Source: Balamuthia mandrillaris (lineage: Eukaryota; Discosea; Longamoebia; Balamuthiidae). From it: a stretch of 26,074 nucleotides of DNA. Both the position numbers and the translations under genes were made by a program. Each line of letters begins with the position of its first letter. Positions within the stretch are counted from its first letter, which is position 1. The notes below the pieces were generated by a model. It worked only from the letters and a program-made list of their open reading frames with translations. It was not told the DNA's origin and made no database searches. Positions 1-10,257 of the stretch are shown here, one piece after another. The DNA lies in contig JAVKOQ010000583.1 of NCBI GenBank assembly GCA_031835245.1, positions 1-26,074 on the forward strand, given 5' to 3'.

Positions 1-1
1 G

Positions 2-78
2 CTCCTCTTGGGTTGGGCGGTGTGGTTCACCCTCTCTGTCACTGTCCGCTATGACCTCGTTGGAGAGTACATACGCCG

Positions 79-109
<31 letters not shown>

Positions 110-1015
110 TATGTTCAGCTAATCTGCTTCTTTTGGAAGAGGGTTTGTCGGTCCATTGGACATGAAGTTTGCTCCTGGAGAGACCGACCATTTCTACTTG
201 GTGGAGCGCCAAGGCTTTGTTCGCAAGTGTCCCTTGTACGTTGTACTCTTGTGTGACGCAAAAACTGTCTTTTTTACAAACCTGACCGCCCACACAACCA
301 ACAAATGCAGCCAACTCTCCCCAACGCTGCAGAGAGGGGACTGTCCCGTGTGGTTGGACGTTTCGGGCTCGGTGGCCACTGCCAACGGAGAGCAAGGCCT
401 TCTCTCCATCGGTTCGTTGAACAACACTTCACACAGCGTTTTTTTTTTGTCTGTTTCCAAGTGTCTCTCACTCCAACCAAACTTTCTCTGGCAGGCTTTC
501 ATCCGGTGGCATGGGACCCTACCAACTCGCCCTCCACCTCCTACTATTACATTCTTTCCACGAATAATGCTGGCGATACTCTTGTGCAACGTGGAACCCT
601 TCAGGTTGATGGGACTGGTACTTTACTTCTCAACTATATTGACCATTTTGTGGTTTCTCTGTTGACTCTGTTGTCCGTTTGATTTTTTTTCCTTTTCTTC
701 TTCACCTCTTTGTTCTTCTCGCCCTTCCTCAACATCGTGCGCTCGGTGGTTGTGGTTGACAGCTGCAGCGCCGACTCATACTCTCCTGGGTCCTTGGGAT
801 CAACCTCAGTCTGTACGTAGGGAAAGCATATTGGCTTTGTGTAGCTATGTTTAACTTTGTTTTTGTTCGGCTGGTACTCTCAGAACCACAATGGTGGCCA
901 GATATTGTTCCAAGAGGAGGGAGGCAAGGTCTATCTTTTTGTGAGTCAAGGCGATGGAGGCGGTGGTGGAGATCAATGGAACAACGCCCAAAATTTGGAT
1001 TCTCCACTAGGTTCA

Positions 1016-1047
<32 letters not shown>

Positions 1048-2848
1048 CTGATGCAAGCATATAACACTATCTTATCTTTAAAGGAAAGATTCATCGTGTG
1101 GACGTAACAAACCCTGGCAGTGGCGAGGGCTTTATCATTCCTCCCGACAACCCATTTCAAGATTCCACCATCTATGCTCTTGGTTTTAGGTATCCTTCCA
1201 CCCCATTCTGCGTTGAACGCTCTTTTACTTATATGTTCTCTTCGCTTTCTACCTCCTAGGAATCCTTGGAGAGTCAGTATTGATAGGGAGACTGGATGGA
1301 TGTGGGCTGGTGATGTCGGTCAACGCAGAGAAGAGGAGATCTCTATCGTCGTGAAAGGAGGCAACTATGGCTGGAACTGCAGAGAGGGCTTCAGAGCATT
1401 CACTCGCTATGAGAACTACAACAACTTGGCCGGTTGGACGGAAACTGCTGAGGGCACCGTTCCAACGCCATGTGTTGGTCAAACAGCCGACGACTACATT
1501 TCACCTATTCATTCCTACTCTTTTGCAGGTATGACAGCACCTTTTAATGTTTGTAACGTCATTCGCTCTAACCTCGAGCTTCTTTTTCTTTAAGATGATG
1601 ACAACACGTGTAGGTCGGTTACTGGTGGAGTTGTTTATCGTGGAACTGAAATCCCCGACCTGATTGGGAAATACATCTTTGCTGACTTGTGTTGGGCCAG
1701 GAAGTACGTCTTATCCCTTAAATAGACGACTCTCATCGAATACGCCCTCACGAATACTGCTCACAATTATTTGCAGAGTATGGGCGTTATCTTATAGTGG
1801 ATCAACACCAGAAACTGCAACCGAAACAGGACTGGAGCAGCTCGCTCCCCTCAACAATGTAGCTCACATCGCGGAAGATCCAGATGGAGAAATTTTTTTC
1901 ATCACTCACAGCGATGGAAAGATTTGGAGAATGTTTTGTGATGAAGAGGGTTCTGACGCATGTGGTATGTTTTTTCCCTGTCCTTTTATCCTTGTCTCTT
2001 GCTTGACGCTAACTGTTTGTACTTTTATAATAATAGCAACAGGAGTTGTGGATGATGGCGAAGAAGATCCACAATCTTGTGCTGAACTGGGATTGAAGGA
2101 AACTATAGAACCTGGACTTTATATCTCTTGTGATTCAGCAATCCGCATCGAGTGGGAGATTCTGGATGCTGAACAAGAAGATGCAGGAGGTAAGTTCGTG
2201 CCGTTAAATTAAGCTGAACAGGCTTAGGGAGATAGAGAGAAGAAATGAATGAAGAAGCTGCTAACAAAACTTCAAAAGATAAAATTGCTTTTACTGTTAG
2301 AGGCAAGACTCATGGTTGGATAGGAATTGGTCTCAAAACGCTTGCCTCTGGACGTGGCATGAATGAAACTGATATGATTATGGTTGCAAATCTTCTTTCT
2401 TTCAAGCCAAAACAATGGAAAAAGCTAACACTTCCTTTGTACCATCAGGCTTTGCTGGACGATGATGAATGCTCATCTGGATGTGTCACGGACCGTTACA
2501 GCACTGCCAATGAAGTTCCTCCTCTGGATGATAGCCAAGACGTAATGGTAAATCTCCTATTCCCAAGTCATTGTTACTTTAAGTTTCTGACCACAAAAAC
2601 AGTTGTTATCTGCTTCTAGAGATGGCGAATACACTGCATTCACGTTTGAGAGGCTGTTGGTGACCGGAGATGAGAATGACTTTGCCATTAATCTCAACGA
2701 TACCATTAATATGCTTTGGGCAATGGCACCGCCCAGTACCCAGGGCTTTGATACCTTCCACTCTGTCGGCCGTCTTGCCGTGGAGCTTAGCTTGGACACC
2801 GCTGAATCCTCTTCTTCTGCCACCTTCATTTTGCCGTTCGCTATTTAA
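2..2848 (+). CDS. PQQ-type sugar dehydrogenase (HHIP-like) fused to a DOMON domain, 5' end outside window
   Basis: Predicted quinoprotein sugar dehydrogenase, probably secreted or cell-surface, oxidising a sugar or sugar-like substrate. Exons by splice signals and frame: 2-66, 140-226, 335-411, 495-617, 763-812, 884-1010, 1084-1189, 1260-1528, 1595-1703, 1777-1964, 2037-2189, 2240-2547, 2603-2848 (1908 nt, 635 residues visible). Beta-propeller motifs appear in the usual order: [64 protein letters not shown] and [16 protein letters not shown]. The last roughly 170 residues form a DOMON domain ([18 protein letters not shown], a DRY motif, [15 protein letters not shown]). The N-terminus, including any signal peptide, lies outside the window. 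Acceptors at 763 (769 also works in frame) and 2240 are the least certain. The family is clear; the substrate is unknown. HHIP-like proteins share the fold and need not be enzymes. Confidence 0.85.
79..107 (+). repeat. (TC)n microsatellite in intron 1 of the sugar dehydrogenase gene
   Basis: An uninterrupted TC run lies between the donor at 67 and the acceptor at 138-139, on the sense strand of the gene. Confidence 0.95.
1018..1047 (+). repeat. CT-rich microsatellite in an intron of the sugar dehydrogenase gene
   Basis: CT dinucleotides with one TTT interruption fill the first half of the intron at 1011-1083, just after a GTTCAT donor. Confidence 0.9.
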
Positions 2849-3040
2849 CTCACCCCACCCACCCAACCCAACAACGGACTCTCTCCTTTTTTTTCTCTCT
2901 TCTTTTTTTAAAAAAAAAACACCCTTTGCTTCTGCATTGCTGTACAAGTTGTTCACAAAAGCTGCAGCTTTGTCCATTTTTTGAATTTTGATTGGATGTA
3001 GATCATATTATCAGATCGCAAGAAAGAAAATCAAGCAGAG
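2849..3040. other. Intergenic gap between the sugar dehydrogenase gene and TBCK
   Basis: 192 bp between two genes in the same orientation. It holds T-rich and A-rich runs near 2886-2920. I see no canonical AATAAA signal and no TATA box. Confidence 0.6.
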
Positions 3041-4839
3041 ATGAAAGACGGGGCGGAGGCGGTGGCTTCTGCTCCTTCTCAGTTGTGCTTTGGTCTAAAG
3101 TCTTTTGTGGTCCCACTAAAGCCGACACTGCCTCACAGCGCTTCCTTACGGGAGAAGCATGATGTCGAAGCCATCCCTTCCCCTTTAAGAAACACGCTCC
3201 ATCGCTTTCAGGCTCTTCCTCAGTCCTTACTTGACCATCGCCACCTCTGTCGCTACATCGACGTAAAGAAGGGGAAACATGGTACCATAAAACCTCCTTG
3301 TTCTCTTTTTATTACGCTCTGAAACGAACAAAAACTGTCCCTCCACCAAACAGAACGTATCTATTTGGTTGCAGAACACTACACTCACTCCCTTCGCAAA
3401 GAAATGGACCAGCACTTTAAAAAAACTGGAAGGTACCGCATTTCATACGCTTCTCGCTGTGCTCGCCTGCTCCTTTCGCTTACTTGGTTGGTAAACAAAA
3501 AAAAAGCGGAATGTCAGAGCAGCGGGTGGCTCGCTATGCCTTTCAGATCCTGCAAGGCCTCTCCCAACTGCACGAGTATGGCATCACTCACCGCAACCTC
3601 TCTCCTTCGAACATCATGTTGGACGATGAGGTTTGTTTGTTTCTCTGTTGTTCTTCGTGGTTCCGGTTGAGAGCAAACGAAAAATGACAACAGGGTAACG
3701 TTAAACTCGCCGACTATGCGTTGTATCATATCACCAGACCGCATGCCAATTGGGCCACTCGTCCTGCCATGTACTGCAAGGCAGATGTCTCTTTTGCCAT
3801 CGGGTAGGCGTTCCCTATCTCTGTTTCTTTTTCTTGCTTTCTTGCTTGCTTGCTTTCTTGCCTTCTTTTGAATATCTTCTTTCTCTTTTTACTCTTTTAT
3901 CAACGCTTTGTTGGATAACGTGGTTATAGGTCACCAGCTTATATGGCTCCTGAAGTTATAGCGCTAGGCCCACGCGTCTTTTCGAACAACAGAGTACCTT
4001 TTTTCAATCCGAAAATGATTCTCGTTCTCCCAAATGTTCGTTTATGAGACACTCACGCTTTCATTTTCGATAACCAGTTCTTGAAAGCAGCAGGAGCAGC
4101 AATGTCAACAACTCCCTCTCACACATCAGCAGACATTTGGTCAGTGGGAATGATCGTTCTGGAGATGGTAGTGGGAAGACCTCTGTGGCCGGACCTCTCC
4201 CGTCAGAAAAATACGATGGGACTGATGTTGGAGGTGCTGAAGCTATGCGGTCATGACTTGCATGAAAGTATTGAGCAAGAGCAGCAGCCAGAGGTGTGTT
4301 GCTTTCATTCCTGACGACACGAATGTTTATACTTAACAATAATGGTGAGCAGGTTAATGGTTCAAGCGAAAATGGAATGGCACATCAGTTATCTGTGGAG
4401 AGTGCAACTTCGGGCCTGGGAACGTTGCAACGAACACAACTTCATGCTCGGCACAAAATACGCAAAGAAGAATGGCTGGAGCAATTGGATGGTACTTCTC
4501 TTTCTGTGGGAGGTTTTTTTTGTCTCCTGGATAACAACTCTCTGTTAGGCTATCATTCGTTGAGCAACTCTTTTAAGGAGATAATTGCCATGTGCATGGA
4601 ATGCGACCCAGGCAAAAGAGGCACTGCCGAGCTCATCTTGGCTCATCCTTACTTTGGAGAGCACCATGCTGAACACATTACGAAGCGAAAGTGGGTCGTC
4701 AAGCCTTTTTTGAGGTGCTCTCTTTTACGCATTAAGACCGAAAATGGTTCTTCTGACGTAAAGGGCGGCAGCGACAGCGAAGAGGTTTCTTTGTCTTTAT
4801 TCCTGTTCTTTGCTATCTATCGTCTTTTGTTTCTCTCTC

Positions 4840-4886
<47 letters not shown>

Positions 4887-7246
4887 ATCTTATGGTTATT
4901 TAACATGGCTTAACAAAAGCGTCAGAAGGATAAAAAGAAAGAGGTCGTGCCAGCAGAGCCCCTCAAACCTGCCACTCATATTAGTACTGACCCGCTCAAG
5001 GGAAAGCCGTTGTCTGAAGTATATCATTTTTGGGAACTAGCAGGAGGCAGCATTGAGAAAGAATTCGCCAAAGACTTAAAGTTGTTGCCACCAATTCTAC
5101 GGTTACCTACGTTGATACGCGTCAACGATGACCATCACACTTTACCTTCTGATGGTGCAGTTGCCACGAACAGCTTAACCACTGGTACTCTCTTTTCTTT
5201 TCTGTTTCGTTTCTTGATTCTTATGTACGGTTTGGAATAGGTTGTTTGTCTCTTGGAGTTGGAGTAAATGAGAATGACCCATCCCATTTGTACAAAGAAG
5301 AAATCATCCCCATTTCTTTGAACTCCTTGCGAAGAAGGCTTATCTTGTCATCTGAGAGAAGCAAGCAAAGCAAACGCAGAAAAGAGGAAGGGGATGAGTT
5401 GTCGCTCACAGGTTTGACATGCGAGCTTCTCTCAATTGTATCATTTTTAACCTTTTCTGTATAAACAGAGTCGGGTGGCTGGATGAATTATGCTCTGGAT
5501 GACATGGAAGAGGAAGATATGAGCGGAGCAGAATTCCAGAACCTTAGTCTTGCCGAAAAGGAAAAGAACATCGATTACCAAAGATATAGGGTCAAACTAT
5601 TTCGAACGCTTCTCAAAAGTCCTCGCCCTGTGTCCGCGTCTCGAGAGATCATTAAAGAGGCTGCCAAAGACATCCCTCCGGTATTGCGAGGAGAAATATG
5701 GTATTAGTCCTTTCATTCCTCAAGTGACGATTGTCTCATTCTCTTCCTAATCTCCCTCCTTTTCTTTCAGGGCTGTCATTCTGGAAGTGGAAGAAGAGAA
5801 AGTTGAGAAAATATACGACTCATATGATAAAGACAGTGAAGGGCCTGCAGATAGGCAAATAGAGTTAGACGTACCTCGCTGCCACCAGTACCATCCTTTG
5901 CTCTCCTCTCCTGAAGGTTTGTTCTTCCTCTACACAACAAAACACGCTCTGCAGAACTTAATTGGGTTTCTATATTCTGTCTATTTAGGCCACAGAAAAC
6001 TTCGCCGTGTTTTGAAGGCATGGGTTGCCGCAAACAAGGATTTGGTTTATTGGCAAGGTAGCCATTTTATTTTCCTGCTTAAATGAGAATCTGCTCTAAT
6101 ATTAGTCAAAACAAAAACAAAACAAAAAATGGAAATGCAGGATTGGATTCTTTGCTGGCCCCATTCCTTGTGCTCAACTTCCAAAACGAGGCCATGGCTT
6201 TTTGCTGTTTGCAGAATCTTACTTCTAAATATTTGCATGACTTTTTCCTACCAGATAACACCATTCCACTACAGCAACATCTGGCCACCTTCCGACAAGT
6301 TTTAGCCTACCATCACCCAGATCTCGCCGCTCATCTTCATCGCATCAACTTACATCCTGAACTATATGCTATTCCTTGGTTTCTTACACTGTTTACACGT
6401 ACGTCTTTTTTATTTCCCTTTTTCACCCTGAAACTGACTTATAACCTTTTTTTTTTAAGATATACTTCCTTTAGACAAATTGTTTCATGTTTGGGATACT
6501 CTCCTCCTTCACAGCTCATCTCTCACCCATTTCCTTGCTGTAGCTCTTCTTGAACATCTTCACGAAAAGTTACTCGCCCTCGACTTTAACGCATGTATAC
6601 TTTTGTTTGGCAACCTGCCGCCCTTTGACATCCCCCAGTGGATCGAACGAGCTCTCTTCCTGTACAATGACACTCCGCACAGCATATACGGCCGCAGTCC
6701 ACCCAAATATCCTGTAACTTTCCTCTGCTTTCTTTCATGTTGTTGTTTCTCTTCTGATAGTATTCTGCAAACTTGTGCAGCACGAAAAACGATGGTGGGA
6801 AGAGCCTCTTCCTTTAGCAGAATTGCACGACCAGCTAGCTCCTCGCTTGTCATTGAACGACCTGGTTTCCTTGCAAGAACCCCCATTGGTGGTGGATGTG
6901 CAACCCACACAAAAGTACATGAGGCGTCATTACCCAGACAGCGTCCACGTAAATAGGCGCGCCCAACCTCTAGACATCCCCATTTTGGTGCAAAATCGCG
7001 GTCGAGATATCGTTATAGTTGCTGGCAAGGGAAAGCATGGCTTTTTGGTAACCTCCTCTTCTCCCTTCTTATGATGTTTCTGGTACTGCGATTCTTACTG
7101 GACGGGATGACTAGTTTGCCAACAAAATGATCTATGCCAACTTTCCGAGGGTATCGGTGCTGGCTGGCGGCATCGACGTGCTGCAAGCTGACGCGAGTGC
7201 TTTGTTAGAGTCATCACCACCCCCTTCTGGAAGTGACCAGCTCTAA
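3041..7246 (+). CDS. TBCK: TBC domain-containing protein kinase-like protein (TBCK)
   Basis: Orthologue of TBCK, a kinase-like/TBC Rab-GAP-like/rhodanese protein; in animals it is a subunit of the FERRY complex that links early endosomes to mRNA and it affects mTOR signalling. There are 17 exons: 3041-3281, 3354-3432, 3507-3630, 3694-3803, 3930-3993, 4078-4293, 4353-4491, 4549-4784, 4920-5184, 5241-5411, 5469-5700, 5771-5916, 5989-6057, 6141-6398, 6460-6713, 6781-7047, 7115-7246 (3003 nt, 1000 aa; human about 893 aa). The kinase-like domain (about 45-340) has HRN at 135-137 in place of HRD, DYA in place of DFG (Asp155 kept), and an intact APE motif. The TBC domain (about 615-840) keeps the arginine finger in [11 protein letters not shown] and the glutamine finger in YWQG. 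The rhodanese domain (about 900-985) has no cysteine in its active-site loop. The ATG at 3041 opens the first conserved exon. Confidence 0.95.
3831..3869 (+). repeat. CTTG/CTTT-rich simple repeat in a TBCK intron
   Basis: Short imperfect CTTG and CTTT units in the intron at 3804-3929, pyrimidine-rich on the sense strand. Confidence 0.75.
4832..4882 (+). repeat. (CT)n microsatellite in a TBCK intron
   Basis: About 50 bp of CT repeat with a single CG interruption in the intron at 4785-4919, on the sense strand. Confidence 0.95.
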
Positions 7247-7618
7247 AACAAACAGTCCTCCATTTGCATTCCACACATCAAACCAGTGCTAAAGAAGGCG
7301 GCGCAAAATCTTGCTCGCGCTTGCTCAACAATAAATAAACAAGAGAAAAACTGACGTAAGAAGCTTCCAAGAGAGAGAGAAGAGAGAGCGAAGGAAGAAA
7401 AAAAAAGCGCAAGTTCTAGCTAGTACAAAAACTCAATTGTATTTTTAAAGAAGACCTTTCACCCGTCCCTTCAGACAAAGGCAAAAGGTACACATAAATA
7501 AAAGGGTTTGGTTGCACACAAACAACAATGTAGATACAAACAAGCTCTCAGCAGGTCGTGCGTCGTTCAGTTGAAGAGAAGAGAGGAGGGGAGGGAGAAA
7601 GAAAAAAGAGGAAACGAT
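7247..7618. other. Convergent intergenic gap between TBCK and HSP90
   Basis: 372 bp holding the 3' ends of two convergent genes. It contains the TBCK poly(A) signals near 7330 and a GA-rich stretch at about 7371-7390, which is CT-rich on the HSP90 sense strand. No gene seen. Confidence 0.7.
7330..7339 (+). terminator. Overlapping AATAAA poly(A) signals for TBCK
   Basis: Two overlapping AATAAA hexamers (7330-7335 and 7334-7339) lie 84 bp after the TBCK stop codon, on the same strand. Confidence 0.65.
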
Positions 7619-9748
7619 TTAGTCAACCTCCTCCATCTTGGAGCCCTCATCGCCACCTTCTTCCTCCTCCAAGGGGGGCAGGTCAGCCTCCATGGCGGGT
7701 TCCTCGTCCTCATCGATGCTGAGACCAAGCTTGATCATGCGGTGGATGCGGGAAGCAAAGCTGGATGGGTCGTCCAGGGAGAAGCCAGAGGACAAGAGGG
7801 CAGTCTCGAAGAGCAACCAGACGAGGTCCTTGACGGTCTTGTCGCTCTTGTCAGCGTCGGCCTTCTGCCTGAGGGAAGAAACGATCGAGTGAGAGGGGTT
7901 GATCTCGAGAGTCTTCTTGGAAACCATGTAGGTGGACATGCTGTTGTCGCGGAGGGCCTGGGCCTTCATGATCCTCTCCATGTTGGCGGACCAGCCAAAC
8001 TCACCGGTGACGAGGACACAAGGGGAGTTGACGAGGCGGGAAGAGAGCACAACCTTCTCGACCTTGTCGCCGAGGATCTCCTTGATGACCTTGAGCAGGT
8101 TCTCGTTAGCCTTCTTCTCCTCTTCGGCCTTCTTCTTCTCATCTTCGGTTTCGTCGAGCTTGAGGCCCTCCTTGGTGACGTTGACAAGCTTGTGGCCGTC
8201 AATCTCCTTGAGTTGCTGCACCATGTACTCGTCGATGGGGTCAGTGAAGAAGAGCACCTCGTAGCCGCGCTTCTTGAGTCCCTCCAAGAAGGGGGAGTTC
8301 TCAACGGCCTTCCTGCTCTCACCGCTGATGAAGTAGATATCCTTCTGGCCCTCCTTCATGTTGGTGACGTAGTCCTTGAAGGAAGTGGTGTTGTCGCCAG
8401 AGGTGGTGGAGTGGAAGCGGAGCAACTCGGCCAACTTGGTCCTGTTCTGGCTGTCCTCGTGGATACCGTACTTGATGTTCTTGCCAAAGGACTCGTAGAA
8501 CTTGTCGAAGTCTTCCTTGTTCTCAGCAATCTCGTTGAACAGCTCAATGCACTTCTTGACGATGTTCTTGCGGATCACGCGGAGGATCTTGTTCTGTTGA
8601 AGCATCTCACGAGAGATGTTGAGGGGCAAGTCCTCAGAGTCGACGATACCCTTGATGAAGTTGAGCCACTCGGGGATGAGCTCCTCGCAGTTGTCCATGA
8701 TAAATACACGGCGGACGTAGAGCTTGATGTTGTTGAGCTTCTTGCGAGTCTCGAAGAGGTCGAAGGGAGCGCGCTTGGGCACGTAGATGATAGACTTGAA
8801 CTCCAGCTGACCTTCCACGGAGAAGTGCTTGACAGCCAAGTGCTCCTCCCAGTCGTTGGTCAAGCTCTTGTAGAAAGTCTTGTACTCCTCGGGGGTAACG
8901 TCCTTGGGATTACGGGTCCAGATGGGCTTGGTCTTGTTGAGCAGCTCCCATTCGTGGGTGGTCTCCTTGACCTTCTTCTTCTTCTTCTCGCCTTCCTTCT
9001 TATCCTCCTCCTCGGTCACTTCCTCGATCTTGGGCTCCTCGCCTTCCTTCTTCTCTTCCTCCTCCTTCTTCTCTTCCGCTTCGTCGTCAGAGACCTCCTT
9101 CTCGACCTCCTTCTCAACATAGAGTTGGATGGGGTACTGGATGAACTGAGAGTGCTTCTTGACGAGGTCCTTCAGGCGGCGCTCCTCCAAATACTCCTGT
9201 TGGTCGTCCTTGAGGTAAAGGGTGACCTTGGTGCCTCTCTTCAATTCCTCACCAGAGGTATCCTTGCGGATGGTGAAAGAACCGCCAGCGGCAGACTCCC
9301 AGACGAGTTGCTCGTCGTCGTTGTGCTTAGTGGTAACCACAACCTTCTCAGCCACGAGGTAGGAGGAGTAGAAGCCCACACCAAACTGACCAATCATGCT
9401 GACGTCAGCACCAGCCTGGAGAGCCTCCATGAAGGCCTTAGTGCCGGACTTGGCGATGGTACCGAGGTTGTTCACGAGGTCGGCCTTGGTCATGCCAATA
9501 CCAGAGTCGATGATGTTGAGGGCATTGTTGGCCTTGTCGGGGACGATCTTGATGTAGAGCTCGGGGTTGGACTCGAGTTGGGCCTTGTCCGTGAGGCTCT
9601 GGTAGCGGATCTTGTCCAAGGCGTCAGAGGAGTTGGAGATGAGCTCACGCAAGAAAATTTCCTTGTTGCTGTAGAAGGTGTTGATGATCAAGCTCAACAG
9701 CTGGTTGATCTCGGCCTGGAAAGCAAAGGTCTCTACTTCTTCGGACAT
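7619..9748 (-). CDS. HSP90: Cytosolic heat shock protein 90
   Basis: ATP-dependent cytosolic chaperone, 709 aa, in one uninterrupted reading frame. The N-terminal GHKL ATPase has the catalytic Glu in [15 protein letters not shown] (Glu35), the DSGIGM nucleotide-binding motif and the lid motif [14 protein letters not shown]. An acidic/lysine-rich charged linker follows (about 215-265). The middle domain contains [13 protein letters not shown] with the catalytic Arg. The protein ends in MEEVD, the docking signal for TPR co-chaperones, which marks the cytosolic rather than the ER or mitochondrial paralogue. It is the only intronless gene in the window. Its third codon positions are strongly C/G-biased compared with neighbours such as NUP160, as expected for a highly expressed gene. 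It is divergent from NUP160 and is preceded by a TATA box and heat-shock elements. Confidence 0.98.
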   Translation of the reverse strand: MSEEVETFAFQAEINQLLSLIINTFYSNKEIFLRELISNSSDALDKIRYQSLTDKAQLESNPELYIKIVPDKANNALNIIDSGIGMTKADLVNNLGTIAKSGTKAFMEALQAGADVSMIGQFGVGFYSSYLVAEKVVVTTKHNDDEQLVWESAAGGSFTIRKDTSGEELKRGTKVTLYLKDDQQEYLEERRLKDLVKKHSQFIQYPIQLYVEKEVEKEVSDDEAEEKKEEEEKKEGEEPKIEEVTEEEDKKEGEKKKKKVKETTHEWELLNKTKPIWTRNPKDVTPEEYKTFYKSLTNDWEEHLAVKHFSVEGQLEFKSIIYVPKRAPFDLFETRKKLNNIKLYVRRVFIMDNCEELIPEWLNFIKGIVDSEDLPLNISREMLQQNKILRVIRKNIVKKCIELFNEIAENKEDFDKFYESFGKNIKYGIHEDSQNRTKLAELLRFHSTTSGDNTTSFKDYVTNMKEGQKDIYFISGESRKAVENSPFLEGLKKRGYEVLFFTDPIDEYMVQQLKEIDGHKLVNVTKEGLKLDETEDEKKKAEEEKKANENLLKVIKEILGDKVEKVVLSSRLVNSPCVLVTGEFGWSANMERIMKAQALRDNSMSTYMVSKKTLEINPSHSIVSSLRQKADADKSDKTVKDLVWLLFETALLSSGFSLDDPSSFASRIHRMIKLGLSIDEDEEPAMEADLPPLEEEEGGDEGSKMEEVD

Positions 9749-9890
9749 TGTGTGTGTTTATTTGTGTGCGCAGGGGGAGAAAATAAAAAATAAATAGAGA
9801 GAGTGCAGTGGGAAGAGTAGTGAAAGTTTTTTTTGTGTTTGTGTCAGTGGTTGTTGAAAAAAAGGGAATAAAAAAGTCAGAAGCGACATT

Positions 9891-9897
9891 TTTTATA
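9891..9897 (-). promoter_or_regulatory. TATA box of HSP90
   Basis: TATAAAA on the minus strand, about 145 bp upstream of the HSP90 start codon; it would give a 5' leader of roughly 110-120 nt. Confidence 0.6.
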
Positions 9898-9989
9898 CCC
9901 CACCGCTAACTTGCCACCGAACAAAAAAAAGCAGCCTCACTCTCTCTGTGCCCTTTTTTCTTCGATTCTCGGTTTGGGGCGTTTTCTCG

Positions 9990-10099
9990 GTTCCAGAAAT
10001 TAGAAATTTCGGTCATGTTATTTTTTCGGATGAATTCATGTTGATTTTCGATGTATTTTCTCTAACGAAATTTCGGATGTTTAACTGCACGAAATTTCC
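9990..10099 (-). promoter_or_regulatory. Cluster of heat-shock elements upstream of HSP90
   Basis: Three exact GAAATTTC palindromes (10003-10010, 10067-10074, 10091-10098) and one TTCCAGAA (9991-9998). Each is an inverted pair of nGAAn pentamers, the binding unit of heat-shock factor (HSF). They lie about 95-205 bp beyond the HSP90 TATA box and 160-270 bp from the NUP160 start on the other side. Binding is inferred from the motif only. Confidence 0.7.
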
Positions 10100-10257
10100 C
10101 TTGTCGACTGAAAGTGGAAGACAAAAAAAAAAGCAAAGAAGAAGCAAAACGGTAGCGCTGCCCTCCTCTGCGCAAACGATTGTCCTGTAGGCCGCCGTTG
10201 ATCCGTTTGCTGATAAAGAGGAATCTGGAGTGTCGCTGAAAATCTTTGCAGCTGATA

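Noticed and set aside
7508-9793. A 761-codon open frame on the + strand antisense to the whole HSP90 gene
   Set aside because: It is a shadow of the strongly biased HSP90 codons. Its translation is a monotonous Leu/Val/Glu/Asp-rich string with no known motif, and such frames are common opposite GC3-biased chaperone genes.
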